Of a stretch of 64,000 nucleotides of DNA, positions 33,411-44,040 are shown one piece after another. The DNA comes from QHWF01 sp036848175. GTDB lineage: Bacteria; Acidobacteriota; Vicinamibacteria; Vicinamibacterales; CAVVIG01. The DNA is taken from assembly GCA_036848175.1 (NCBI GenBank), contig DAIUKO010000002.1, positions 1-64,000 of the forward strand, read 5' to 3'. The translations under genes and the position numbers were made by a program. Numbering within the stretch: position 1 is the stretch's first letter; every line of letters starts with the position of its first letter. The notes under the pieces were generated by a model. That model did no database searches. It worked only from the letters and a program-made list of their open reading frames with translations, and was not told the origin of the DNA.

Positions 33411-34334
33411 ATGGATAGCAGCGCTCAGACGGTCGAGGTCCGCCCGCTTACGTCGCTTGGGCACCTGACTGTCCACGTCGAGGGAGTCTCAACGGTCGAG
33501 ACCCCGTTCCAGTTCGAGCAGCAGGAGAAACGGGTCGCGCCAGCAGCGGTCGCATCCTTCGTGTGGCACGTCTTCATGTTCGCCGCCATCGTTTTGCTCG
33601 TGAAGTACGGTCCAAAAGGCGCGGTCACGACGGCTGCAATACTTCCGGATCAGCCGAGCACTCACATCATCTGGCTCAGCGAACCTGGCCCCGGCGGCGG
33701 TGGTGGCGGCGGCGGCAACAAGATGAAAGAGCCGCCGCGTGCGGCCGAACTCCCCGGCAAGGCAAAAATCACCGTTCCAGTCGAAAAACCGCCGAAGCTC
33801 GAGGTCAAACAGGAAATCAAGAAGGAGCCGGATCCGGTCGCTCAGCTGAACATCCCGGCCAAATCGCTCGCGTCGGCGCAGGATTCGCTGCCCGGCGTTA
33901 TCGAAGCGCCGCCGGGCCCGCCGACGCTTTCCCAGGGAACCGGTACCGGCGGCGGCGCCGGCACCGGAACCGGTTCGGGCATTGGCCCTGGACGTGGATC
34001 CGGCCTTGGCGAGGGATGGGGTGGTGGAACGGGTGGCGGCCCGTACCGGCCCGGCAATGGTGTCACGCTCCCACGCGTGCTGCACGAAGAGCGTCCGCAG
34101 TACACGTCGGACGCGATGCGTGCCAAGGTCCAGGGGACGGTCCTTCTCGAATGCGTCGTCCGTCCGGACGGGAGCGTCGGCGACGTGCAGTTGGTTCGAT
34201 CGCTGGATCCAACCTTTGGCCTCGATCAACAGGCGATCGCGGCTGCGAAGCGATGGCGTTTCGCGCCCGGCACTCGTCTCGGCGAGCCCGTGCCGGTCCT
34301 CGTGACGATTGAGCTGACCTTCACCTTGCGATAG
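33411..34334 (+). CDS. tonB: Energy transducer TonB
   Basis: TonB spans the periplasm and passes proton-motive energy to outer-membrane receptors. A cytoplasmic start (about 1-45) leads to one membrane helix (FVWHVFMFAAIVLLVKYG). The periplasmic linker is Pro/Lys- then Gly-rich (GGGGGGG near 103 and a longer stretch about 185-220). The C-terminal TonB domain (about 225-307) has PQYTSDAMRAKVQGTVLLE and ends RLGEPVPVLVTIELTF. I start at ATG 33411 (MDSSAQTVEVR). exbB and exbD are not adjacent. A strong bidirectional terminator follows. Confidence 0.9.
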   Translation: MDSSAQTVEVRPLTSLGHLTVHVEGVSTVETPFQFEQQEKRVAPAAVASFVWHVFMFAAIVLLVKYGPKGAVTTAAILPDQPSTHIIWLSEPGPGGGGGGGGNKMKEPPRAAELPGKAKITVPVEKPPKLEVKQEIKKEPDPVAQLNIPAKSLASAQDSLPGVIEAPPGPPTLSQGTGTGGGAGTGTGSGIGPGRGSGLGEGWGGGTGGGPYRPGNGVTLPRVLHEERPQYTSDAMRAKVQGTVLLECVVRPDGSVGDVQLVRSLDPTFGLDQQAIAAAKRWRFAPGTRLGEPVPVLVTIELTFTLR

Positions 34335-34356
34335 AAACCAGCGCCGTTCAAATAGA

Positions 34357-34390
34357 AAGGCCCGGCAGGGAGAGCTGCCGGGCCTTCAGT
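34357..34390. terminator. Bidirectional intrinsic terminator, tonB and groEL
   Basis: AAGGCCCGGCAG (34357-34368) and CTGCCGGGCCTT (34375-34386) form a perfect 12-bp stem with a GGAGAG loop. It is followed by CAGTTTT on the plus strand and TCTATTT on the minus strand, so it can end transcripts from both convergent operons. Confidence 0.9.
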
Positions 34391-34393
34391 TTT

Positions 34394-34417
34394 GTACTTC
34401 AGACTTCAGACTTCGTA
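34394..34417. repeat. ACTTCAG heptamer array (short)
   Basis: GT-ACTTCAG-ACTTCAG-ACTTCGT-ACTT gives three 7-base units between the terminator and the groEL stop codon. The same unit builds the larger array at 57923-58046. Confidence 0.75.
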
Positions 34418-34419
34418 CT

Positions 34420-36042
<1,623 letters not shown>

Positions 36043-36054
36043 TGATTTCGTCTC

Positions 36055-36378
36055 CTACTTCTTTTTCTTGGCGTCGCCCTTTGCGTCGCCGCCTTCGATG
36101 ACTGCCAGAACTTCGTCCTCGCGCATGATGAGGAACTCCTCACCATCGAGCTTGATTTCCTGGCCGGAATACTTGCCGAACAGGATGGTGTCGCCGGCCT
36201 TCACATCGAGAGGGACGCGCTTGCCGTCGTCCTTCGCCTTGCCGTTGCCGACAGCAGTGACCTTGCCCTGCTGCGGCTTCTCTTTGGCGGTGTCGGGGAT
36301 GATGATTCCGCCGACTTTCTGTTCGCCTTCCTCGATGCGCTGAACGATGATGCGGTCGTGCAACGGTCTGACGTTCAT
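36055..36378 (-). CDS. groES: Co-chaperonin GroES
   Basis: The GroES lid protein is 107 residues. It starts with NVRPLHDRIIVQRIE and has the mobile loop around EEGEQKVGGIIIPDTAKEKP, which contacts GroEL. It ends with a lysine-rich tail (GGDAKGDAKKKK) that adds about ten residues to the usual 95-97. It is the first gene of the groES-groEL operon and has a consensus promoter flanked by CIRCE-like operators. Confidence 0.97.
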   Translation of the reverse strand: MNVRPLHDRIIVQRIEEGEQKVGGIIIPDTAKEKPQQGKVTAVGNGKAKDDGKRVPLDVKAGDTILFGKYSGQEIKLDGEEFLIMREDEVLAVIEGGDAKGDAKKKK

Positions 36379-36423
36379 GCTTTGTGCTCCGTCTTGTGAA
36401 GTGAAAAGGTCGCCCTCTGTCTG

Positions 36424-36450
36424 TTAGCAGTCTCGCTGGGCAACTGCTAA
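36424..36450. promoter_or_regulatory. CIRCE-like HrcA operator, promoter-proximal
   Basis: TTAGCAGTC-N9-AACTGCTAA keeps the 9-9-9 layout of CIRCE (TTAGCACTC-N9-GAGTGCTAA), but the inner half-site bases are altered. It overlaps the last base of the groES -10 box region. The HrcA repressor would bind here. hrcA is not in the window. Confidence 0.8.
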
Positions 36451-36477
36451 TTATATTTTTCACGCTGGCAGTGTCAA
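36450..36477 (-). promoter_or_regulatory. groES-groEL vegetative promoter
   Basis: On the minus strand TTGACA (36472-36477) and TATAAT (36450-36455) are both perfect consensus, 16 bases apart. The boxes lie between and partly inside two CIRCE-like operators, which fits a strong heat-inducible promoter held down by HrcA. Confidence 0.9.
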
Positions 36478-36491
36478 CGGGTGACTGCTAG
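36465..36491. promoter_or_regulatory. Second CIRCE-like operator, upstream
   Basis: CTGGCAGTG-N9-GACTGCTAG has the same 9-9-9 geometry and the same CAGT/ACTG variant as the element at 36424-36450, 14 bases away. It covers the -35 box. Confidence 0.6.
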
Positions 36492-36532
36492 ATGCAGATG
36501 GTGACTGTGCAAGGGGTGTCGGATGAAGGACC

Positions 36533-36748
36533 TTATCCAGACGTTTTTTTTATTTTGTACTCGACCATCTTGCGGGTCAGCGTGTTCCGGTGCATGCCGA
36601 GCGTATCGGCGGCCTTGGTCAGGCTGCCCGAACACTTCCCCAGAACGCGCGTGATGAACCGTTTCTCGAACTCGTGGACGGCATCCTCGAACTGGACTTC
36701 CTTGTCGACCATTTCCTCAACGAGTCGTTCCAGGCGGTCGCTGATCAC
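36533..36748 (-). CDS. Fis-type helix-turn-helix protein
   Basis: This 71-residue protein is an isolated DNA-binding domain of the Fis/NtrC C-terminal family. The helix-turn-helix is LTKAADTLGMHRNTLTRKM (about 43-61), preceded by a helical dimerisation part (LERLVEEMVDKEVQFEDAVHE is its start). The GTG start at 36748 overlaps the purC stop as GTGA, so it is the second gene of that operon. It may act like Fis in nucleoid organisation, or as a local regulator. Confidence 0.85.
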   Translation of the reverse strand: MISDRLERLVEEMVDKEVQFEDAVHEFEKRFITRVLGKCSGSLTKAADTLGMHRNTLTRKMVEYKIKKTSG

Positions 36749-37662
36749 TCGAGCTCCCGCCCCGTGAGGCGCCGAAACGCTTCGATGTATTTCGCGCGCG
36801 TCTTTGCGACGACCTCATCGGGCAGCGAGGGGACCGGCGGCTGTTTGTTCCAGCGGATTTCTTCCAGGTAGTCGCGAACGAACTGCTTGTCGAAGCTCGG
36901 CTGCGCGCCGCCGGGACGGTAGCTGTCCTGCGGCCAGAAGCGCGAGGAGTCCGGTGTCAGAACCTCGTCAATGAGGATCAGACGCTCTTCAACCGGACGA
37001 CCATCGTCAGGCAACAGCCCGAACTCGAACTTGGTGTCGGCGACGATGATGCCGCGCGATTCGGCGTGAGCAGCGCCTTCGGCGTACAGGCGCAGCGTGA
37101 GATCGCGAACGCGATCGAGCAGACGCGGGCCGATCAGCGCCGCAGCGTCCGATTCGTTGATGTTGATGTCGTGTCCGCTTTGCGCCTTGGTTGCCGGTGT
37201 GAAGATTGGCTGAGGCAGTCGGTCCGACTCCCGGAGTCCCTGAGGCAAACGCACGCCGCAGATCTCACCCGTCGCTCGATAGTCCTTCCATCCGGATCCT
37301 GACAAGTATCCGCGCGCGACGCATTCGATCGACAGGGGCTCGGTGCGCGTCACAAGCATCGATCGGCCGCGCAGCAGGTCTGCAGAAGTCTGCAAGGATG
37401 GCGGATACGACGCCGGATCGACTGACAGCAGGTGATTGGCGACGATCGAGCGCGTGCGATCGAACCAGAACGCAGAGATCTGCGTGAGGACCTTCCCCTT
37501 GTCGGGGATTCCCGATCCAAGCACGTAATCGAACGCCGAAATGCGATCGCTGGCCACGATGAGCAGGCGATCGCCAAAATCGTAGATGTCGCGGACTTTT
37601 CCCTGGCGATCGGGGCGTCGGTCGGCAAGCGTAGTGTGGAGAATGGGCGAGGCGAGCGACAA
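36745..37662 (-). CDS. purC: SAICAR synthetase
   Basis: PurC joins CAIR and aspartate with ATP to form SAICAR, a step of purine synthesis. Motifs seen are QGKVRDIYDFGDRLLIVASD near the N-terminus, RISAFDYVLGSGIPDKG, and FEFGLLPDDG with the following DEVLTPDSSRFWP. It has 305 residues, similar to the longer yeast-type form. The start is TTG at 37662, supported by GAGG 6 bases upstream. The Fis-type gene overlaps its 3' end. Confidence 0.94.
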   Translation of the reverse strand: MSLASPILHTTLADRRPDRQGKVRDIYDFGDRLLIVASDRISAFDYVLGSGIPDKGKVLTQISAFWFDRTRSIVANHLLSVDPASYPPSLQTSADLLRGRSMLVTRTEPLSIECVARGYLSGSGWKDYRATGEICGVRLPQGLRESDRLPQPIFTPATKAQSGHDININESDAAALIGPRLLDRVRDLTLRLYAEGAAHAESRGIIVADTKFEFGLLPDDGRPVEERLILIDEVLTPDSSRFWPQDSYRPGGAQPSFDKQFVRDYLEEIRWNKQPPVPSLPDEVVAKTRAKYIEAFRRLTGRELE

Positions 37663-37743
37663 GACGATCCTCAGGCCGACAACGAGAAGCTCTGCATCTT
37701 ACAAGCAGTCCGCAGACCTGACAACAACAACATGTAGGGGCAG

Positions 37744-37749
37744 TATAGT
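37744..37749 (+). promoter_or_regulatory. Possible -10 box of the YbhN-like gene
   Basis: TATAGT lies 18 bases before the ATG at 37768. The nearest -35-like box is TGACAA (37719-37724) at 19 bases, which is weak. A tiny frame (MALKSR) begins at 37751 and ends in the ATGA that holds the gene's start codon. Confidence 0.35.
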
Positions 37750-37767
37750 AATGGCGCTCAAGTCGCG

Positions 37768-38814
37768 ATGAGATCCCACCTTCGCACGATCGTCGTGCTG
37801 GCGCTCGCCCTCGGCCTGATTGCGTGGTTTCTTCACAACGTCGATCTGAGGAGCGTCGCGGCCGACATCATCCGGGCGAAGCCCGAGTGGCTCATCCTTT
37901 CGCTCGCGACGATGTACATCAATCTGGCGATTCGTGCGCTTCGATGGAAGTACCTGCTCGAGCCGCTCGCGCCGACAACGTTTGGCAGCGCATTCCGCGC
38001 GACTGCGGTCGGCTTTGCGGCGAGCAGCATTCTGCCGGCGCGGGCCGGCGAGCTCATTCGCCCGTATTTCCTCGCGAGACAGACGCGCTACACGCATCGG
38101 GCGCCGATGAGCGCGACCGGTGCGTTCGCGACGATCATTCTCGAACGACTGCTCGATCTCGTGACGGTGCTCGTGCTGCTCGCGCTGTACGTGTTCGTCT
38201 TCGATCGTGACCTGGCGCTGACCAAACCACAAGCCATCGTCTGGCTGAAGTGGATTGGCGCGATGGCGGGTCTCGGCGCGATCAGTGCCCTCGTCGTGCT
38301 GTTCGTCCTCGCTGGCGATCCCGAACGGCTGAGGCGGACGCTGGAGCGTCTCGAGCACGTCGTACCATCCACGTTCGCCGGGATCGTGGCGCGCGTCGCT
38401 GAAAAATTCGCGCGTGGTCTCGGTGCGATTCGGCGGCCGCGCCGGCTGGCCGTGGCGTTGATCTGGTCGTTTCCGCTGTGGCTGTCGATTGCGGCGGGCA
38501 TCTGGGCCGTCGCCGTCGCGTTCCGGATCGCGATGCCGTTTTCCGGATCGTTTCTCATCATTGCGCTGCTCTCGATCGGCGTGACGATTCCGACACCTGG
38601 CGCCGTCGGCGGATTTCACGCGGCATTTCGCTACGGCACCTCCGCGTTTTTCGGCGCACCCGACGATGCGGCAGTCGGTGCAGCGATCGTGTGCCACCTC
38701 TTGTCGCAGGGGCCTTCGCTGTTCCTGGGCCTGTTCTTCGCCGCACAGGAAGGGCTGAACCTCACCGGAATGCAACGGCTCGCGCGTCAGGCCGAGCAGG
38801 GGAATACCGCGTAG
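37768..38814 (+). CDS. YbhN/AglD-type membrane protein (UPF0104)
   Basis: An integral membrane protein of 348 residues in the lysylphosphatidylglycerol synthase transmembrane superfamily (flippase-like). About eight hydrophobic helices are visible, the first at 6-22 (TIVVLALALGLIAWFL). The family motif around ILPARAGELIRPYFLARQ is present, as is the later PTPGAVGGFHAAFRYG. Related proteins are thought to move or modify lipid-linked molecules; the substrate is unknown. It stands alone, with nrdR 25 bases downstream. Confidence 0.85.
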   Translation: MRSHLRTIVVLALALGLIAWFLHNVDLRSVAADIIRAKPEWLILSLATMYINLAIRALRWKYLLEPLAPTTFGSAFRATAVGFAASSILPARAGELIRPYFLARQTRYTHRAPMSATGAFATIILERLLDLVTVLVLLALYVFVFDRDLALTKPQAIVWLKWIGAMAGLGAISALVVLFVLAGDPERLRRTLERLEHVVPSTFAGIVARVAEKFARGLGAIRRPRRLAVALIWSFPLWLSIAAGIWAVAVAFRIAMPFSGSFLIIALLSIGVTIPTPGAVGGFHAAFRYGTSAFFGAPDDAAVGAAIVCHLLSQGPSLFLGLFFAAQEGLNLTGMQRLARQAEQGNTA

Positions 38815-38829
38815 CGGGCCGCGGCCCGC
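38814..38829. repeat. GC-rich hairpin after YbhN-like gene
   Basis: GCGGGCC-GC-GGCCCGC is a perfect 7-bp inverted repeat starting at the last base of the stop codon. With a 2-base loop it may form a cruciform rather than a normal RNA hairpin. It resembles the other post-stop hairpins in this window. Confidence 0.55.
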
Positions 38830-38839
38830 GATCAGACGT

Positions 38840-39298
38840 ATGAAGTGCCCCTACTGCGGCCACCTTGGCGATAAAGTCGTCGATTCGCGCGAGAGCAAGG
38901 AGGGCGAAGTCATCCGCCGCCGGCGTGAATGCCTCGAGTGCGCCAAGCGCTTCACCAGTTACGAGCGGATCGACGAGATCCCCTACATGGTGGTGAAGAA
39001 GGACGGCACGCGAGAACGGTTCGAACGCCAGAAACTGATCGCCGGTCTGCTGAAGGCCTGCGAGAAGCGTCCCGTCACGGTCGCGGCGCTCGAAGCGATT
39101 GCGGATAAAGTCGAAGCCACGCTGCAGGAGCGGCCGGAAAAGGAAATCGCCACCGCCGACGTCGGCGCGTTTGTGATGGAGGAGCTCAAGAAACTCGACA
39201 AGGTCGCATACGTCCGCTTCGCGTCGGTGTACCGCCATTTCCGGGACATCGGCGAGTTCATGACGGAGTTGAAAGACTTGCTGAACATGAAGGACTGA
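38840..39298 (+). CDS. nrdR: Transcriptional repressor NrdR
   Basis: NrdR senses ATP and dATP and represses ribonucleotide reductase genes by binding NrdR boxes. The zinc ribbon uses Cys3, Cys6, Cys31 and Cys34 (CPYC and CLEC), followed by the conserved RRRRECLECAKRFTSYER region. The ATP-cone domain covers about 49-139 (VVKKDGTRERFERQKL is its start). It has 152 residues, standard length. No nrd gene is in the window. Confidence 0.97.
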   Translation: MKCPYCGHLGDKVVDSRESKEGEVIRRRRECLECAKRFTSYERIDEIPYMVVKKDGTRERFERQKLIAGLLKACEKRPVTVAALEAIADKVEATLQERPEKEIATADVGAFVMEELKKLDKVAYVRFASVYRHFRDIGEFMTELKDLLNMKD

Positions 39299-39299
39299 C

Positions 39300-39320
39300 G
39301 ACCAGGGGACCAAGGACCAG
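39300..39320. repeat. GACCAGG-type repeat supplying a Shine-Dalgarno
   Basis: GACCA occurs at 39300, 39308 and 39315 in the short nrdR-ntrY gap. The copy AAGGACCAG puts AAGGA about 6 bases before the ntrY ATG, so the repeat appears to provide the ribosome-binding site. Related to 13153-13180. Confidence 0.7.
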
Positions 39321-39322
39321 GT

Positions 39323-41656
39323 ATGCCCGCCACCGTGACGCCGATCGCGCCGAAACGAACGGGCGGCCAGAGCCGGATCGAACCGGCGCCGCGCCGCCGT
39401 CCGTTCCGCGACAGCCCGAAGCTGATTCTGGCGGGCATCGCCGTCCTCGTCGGCGTCCTGATCGCGCTCGTCGCGATCGCGAACGGGACGTCGCGATTCT
39501 CGCCGGACTTCCTCAGCGAGTTCGTTCTCTACGCGCTGTCGGCCGCCGATCTGACGATGTTGGCCGCGCTGCTGTTCGTGCTGGCGCGGAACATCATCAA
39601 GCTGGTCGTCGAGCGGCGCAAAGCGCTGCCGTTCGCGCGCTTCCGCGCGAAGCTCGTGGCGCTGCTGCTCGCGATGACCTTCGTGCCGTCGGTCCTCGTG
39701 CTCATCGTCGGCAGCGAGATCATCCGGACGAGCGTAGACCGCTGGTTCAATACGCCGATGGACGAAATCCTGACCTCGGCGAACAAGATCGCCAGCGACT
39801 ACTACCACGAGCGGCAGATGCTCGTGAGCGATCACGCCGCGCGCATCGCGCGAGGCCTCGGATCGGTCGACCTCTCCGGCGCGAACGTGCGACCGATCCG
39901 CGATCTGCTCGCGCCCGACGTGACGCTGCAGCGCGTGCAGATGGTCGAGGTGTATCGCGTCACGCCGGCAACGAGATCGGAGACGCTGCCCAATGTCGAG
40001 CCGGTGGTCGACGTGGCCGCGCCGGCATTGCCGCGCGGCTACAGCCGCGCCGCCGCCGATCGGCTGGCGGCACAGGCACTCGCGAACGCCTTGAACGCGT
40101 CCAACCCATCCGCCGGCGCGGCTGCCTCGACGCCCGTGGACACGAGCTCGGTCGAGTCGCTCGGGAGCTCCGGCGATTTGCTGCACTCGGCGGCGGTCAT
40201 CCGAAGCAAAGATGGCAGGCCGACGGGAGTGGTGGTGGCGACCGACTATCTGACCGGCGAACTGGCCGTCCGATCGCGGAGCATGAGCCAGGCGTTCGAG
40301 AAGTACAACCAGCTGCGTGTTCTGAAACGGCCGCTGGCCGGCGTGTATCTGTCGTTCTTCCTCGGCGTGACGCTGATGATTCTGGTCGGCGCGACGTGGA
40401 TGGGTCTGTACATGGCCAAGCGGATCACCGGGCCGGTGCAGATGCTGGCCGCGGCGGCGCGCGAAATTGGCGCCGGACGCCTCGATCAACGCCTCGAGCC
40501 GCAGAGCCACGACGAGTTCGGGTCGCTCGTCGAAGCGTTCAATTCGATGGCGAGCGAGCTGGCGAGCAGCCGCCGCAAGGTGGAACGTTCGACCATCGAG
40601 CTGGAGCGGAAGCACGTTGAAGTCGAAGGACGCCGGCGCTACATCGAAACGATCCTCGAGCGCATTACGACCGGCGTCGTGTCGGTCGACGCCGGAGGAA
40701 CGATCACCACGATCAACAGCGCGGCGGCGCGGCTGCTGACGCTGAACCGCGACATCATCGGCCAGCCGGCGTTTGCCGTGTTCGATCGCATCGATCTCCA
40801 GCCGATCGCGAAGATCGTCGCCGATGCGGCCCACGCGAAGGTCGATCCGACGGCGCACGAAATCGCGATCGCCCGCGAAGGGCAGGAGCTGCACCTCGCC
40901 GTCGCCGCGACGGCGCTCGTCGGCGACAGCGGCGCCGCCGAAGGGGTCGTGCTCGTCCTCGACGATGTGACGCCGCTGATTCGCGCGCAGAAGGTGGCGG
41001 CGTGGCGCGAGGTGGCGCGCCGGCTCGCGCACGAAATCAAGAATCCGCTCACGCCGATTCAGCTGTCCGCCGAGCGGATGCGGCGCCATTTCGGCGGCGC
41101 GACGCCGCAGGCGCGGGCCTTCATCGATGAGTGCACGGACACGATCATCGGCGAGGTCGAATCGCTCAAGGGACTGGTCGACGAGTTCTCGCAGTTTGCC
41201 CGGATGCCGTCGCCGCGCACCGTGCCGAGCGACGTCGGCCAGCTGATCACGGACACGATCGCGCTCTACAACGGCCTGTTCACCGATGTGAACATCGAAC
41301 AGCGATTCGCGCCTGGCGTTCCGCTGGTGCGTCTCGATCCGGAACAGATCCGCCGCGTCATCATCAACCTCGTCGACAACGCCATCGAAGCGATGGAGCG
41401 CCACGGCCACATCGTCGTCGAGACCCAGCTCGATGCGGCCAACAACCTCGTCCGCGTCGTCGTCGCCGACGATGGCCCGGGGATTCCGCCAGCTGAACGT
41501 GACAAGCTATTCCTGCCCTACTACTCGACCAAGCGGCGGGGGAGCGGGCTGGGCCTGGCGATCGTCCGCCGCATCATTGCCGAACATGGCGGTAGCATCG
41601 ATGTCGGCGACAACACGCCGCGCGGGACACGGTTTACAATCGAGCTACCGTGTTGA
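39323..41656 (+). CDS. ntrY: NtrY-like sensor histidine kinase
   Basis: This 777-residue membrane kinase has three N-terminal membrane helices (about 33-135), an extracytoplasmic sensor region (about 135-330), a fourth helix (FFLGVTLMILVGATWMGLYM), a HAMP domain, a PAS domain (about 445-540) and a kinase core. The H-box is RRLAHEIKNPLTPIQLSAER and the catalytic domain ends with the G-boxes DDGPGIPP and GLGLAIVRRI. The layout matches NtrY of the NtrYX system. It is followed by its response regulator after 61 bases. Confidence 0.93.
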   Translation: MPATVTPIAPKRTGGQSRIEPAPRRRPFRDSPKLILAGIAVLVGVLIALVAIANGTSRFSPDFLSEFVLYALSAADLTMLAALLFVLARNIIKLVVERRKALPFARFRAKLVALLLAMTFVPSVLVLIVGSEIIRTSVDRWFNTPMDEILTSANKIASDYYHERQMLVSDHAARIARGLGSVDLSGANVRPIRDLLAPDVTLQRVQMVEVYRVTPATRSETLPNVEPVVDVAAPALPRGYSRAAADRLAAQALANALNASNPSAGAAASTPVDTSSVESLGSSGDLLHSAAVIRSKDGRPTGVVVATDYLTGELAVRSRSMSQAFEKYNQLRVLKRPLAGVYLSFFLGVTLMILVGATWMGLYMAKRITGPVQMLAAAAREIGAGRLDQRLEPQSHDEFGSLVEAFNSMASELASSRRKVERSTIELERKHVEVEGRRRYIETILERITTGVVSVDAGGTITTINSAAARLLTLNRDIIGQPAFAVFDRIDLQPIAKIVADAAHAKVDPTAHEIAIAREGQELHLAVAATALVGDSGAAEGVVLVLDDVTPLIRAQKVAAWREVARRLAHEIKNPLTPIQLSAERMRRHFGGATPQARAFIDECTDTIIGEVESLKGLVDEFSQFARMPSPRTVPSDVGQLITDTIALYNGLFTDVNIEQRFAPGVPLVRLDPEQIRRVIINLVDNAIEAMERHGHIVVETQLDAANNLVRVVVADDGPGIPPAERDKLFLPYYSTKRRGSGLGLAIVRRIIAEHGGSIDVGDNTPRGTRFTIELPC

Positions 41657-41717
41657 GAGCGCCCGCGCGTCGCATCGTCGGTTTACGCGGGTTCTGTGTG
41701 TCGATCCGTAAGCGACC

Positions 41718-43112
<1,395 letters not shown>

Positions 43113-44009
43113 TCAGAACGCGCTTCTCAGTTTGTTCTCCAACACCTGCTCGGGTTTGAAGCCCTCGATCTGCAAATAGAATTCGGCGGCGGCATTCAGC
43201 GCCGCCGACGGCACCAGCCCGACGATCTCGCTTTCCAGAATCGACACGCCGTAGCGCGCGGCCTCGCGCTTGACGGTCTCGAACACGCGAAAGATCGGCG
43301 TCTTCTCGTAGTTGGTCAGATTCATCGACACCTGGACGATGCCGCGGTCCTCGAGCTTGAAGCCGGCGGCCTTCACGTAGCGGTATCCGCCGCTGCTGTG
43401 GCGGATCGCCGCCGCGATTTTCTTGGCGACGTCGAGACGATCGGTCGCGAGGTTGATGTTGTAGGCGACGAGCGCCATCCGCGCGCCGATGACCGAGGCA
43501 CCCGCGGACGGATGCGGCGACCTCGGACCGAAATCCGGCGCCCATTCGTCCATCGCCATTTTCGCGGCGAGCCCTTCGAACTCCCCGCGGCGGATGTCCT
43601 CGAGGTTCTTCCGTGCGGGGTTGGTCGACGCGTCCTCGTAGAGATAAACCGGAATCTTGAAACGATCGGCCACGGCCGCGCCGACTTTCCTGGCCAGCGC
43701 CACACAGTCGGCGATGCTCACGCCCTCGATCGGCACGAACGGCACGACGTCGACGGCGCCCATCCGCGGATGTTCACCACGATGCGTGCGCAGATCGATC
43801 GCGGCCACGGCGCGCTCGAAGAGCGCCATCACGGCGTGCTCGACGCCGGCCGCGTCGCCGGCGAGCGTGAACACCGATCGGTTGTGCGCGGCATCGGATG
43901 AGAGGTCGAGAAGGCGGACGCCGGGTACTGCACGAATCGCGTTTGCCATCTCGGCAACGATCTCGGATCGCCGTCCTTCGCTGACGTTTGGAATGCATTC
44001 GATCAGCAT
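43113..44009 (-). CDS. ftcD: Glutamate formimidoyltransferase
   Basis: The 298 residues cover the two formiminotransferase subdomains, without the cyclodeaminase domain of the mammalian fusion enzyme. It moves the formimino group from formiminoglutamate to tetrahydrofolate, the last step of one histidine degradation route. Motifs seen are ECIPNVSEGR at the N-terminus, HRGEHPRMGAVDVVPFVPI, and HPSAGASVIGARMALVAYN. I start at ATG 44009 because it begins the family N-terminus; the longer frame has 11 extra residues that overlap the upstream promoter region. hut genes are not nearby. Confidence 0.93.
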   Translation of the reverse strand: MLIECIPNVSEGRRSEIVAEMANAIRAVPGVRLLDLSSDAAHNRSVFTLAGDAAGVEHAVMALFERAVAAIDLRTHRGEHPRMGAVDVVPFVPIEGVSIADCVALARKVGAAVADRFKIPVYLYEDASTNPARKNLEDIRRGEFEGLAAKMAMDEWAPDFGPRSPHPSAGASVIGARMALVAYNINLATDRLDVAKKIAAAIRHSSGGYRYVKAAGFKLEDRGIVQVSMNLTNYEKTPIFRVFETVKREAARYGVSILESEIVGLVPSAALNAAAEFYLQIEGFKPEQVLENKLRSAF

Positions 44010-44019
44010 CGGGCTGCAG

Positions 44020-44025
44020 TATAAT
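44020..44025 (+). promoter_or_regulatory. Possible -10 box of the TPR gene
   Basis: TATAAT lies 15 bases before the ATG at 44041. I see no matching -35 box at 16-18 bases. A start this close to the ATG would leave a very short leader. Confidence 0.4.
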
Positions 44026-44040
44026 CTGACGCGTTTCGAC

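Noticed and set aside
37751..37771. Tiny frame MALKSR before the YbhN-like gene
   Set aside because: It ends in the gene's own start region and is too short to support as a coding gene; it may be a chance frame or a leader peptide.
38762..41410. An 882-codon open frame on the minus strand, antisense to ntrY and neighbours
   Set aside because: It is Arg/Asp/His-rich with no domain. It lies opposite a clear histidine kinase gene and nrdR. Long antisense frames are expected in such GC-rich DNA.
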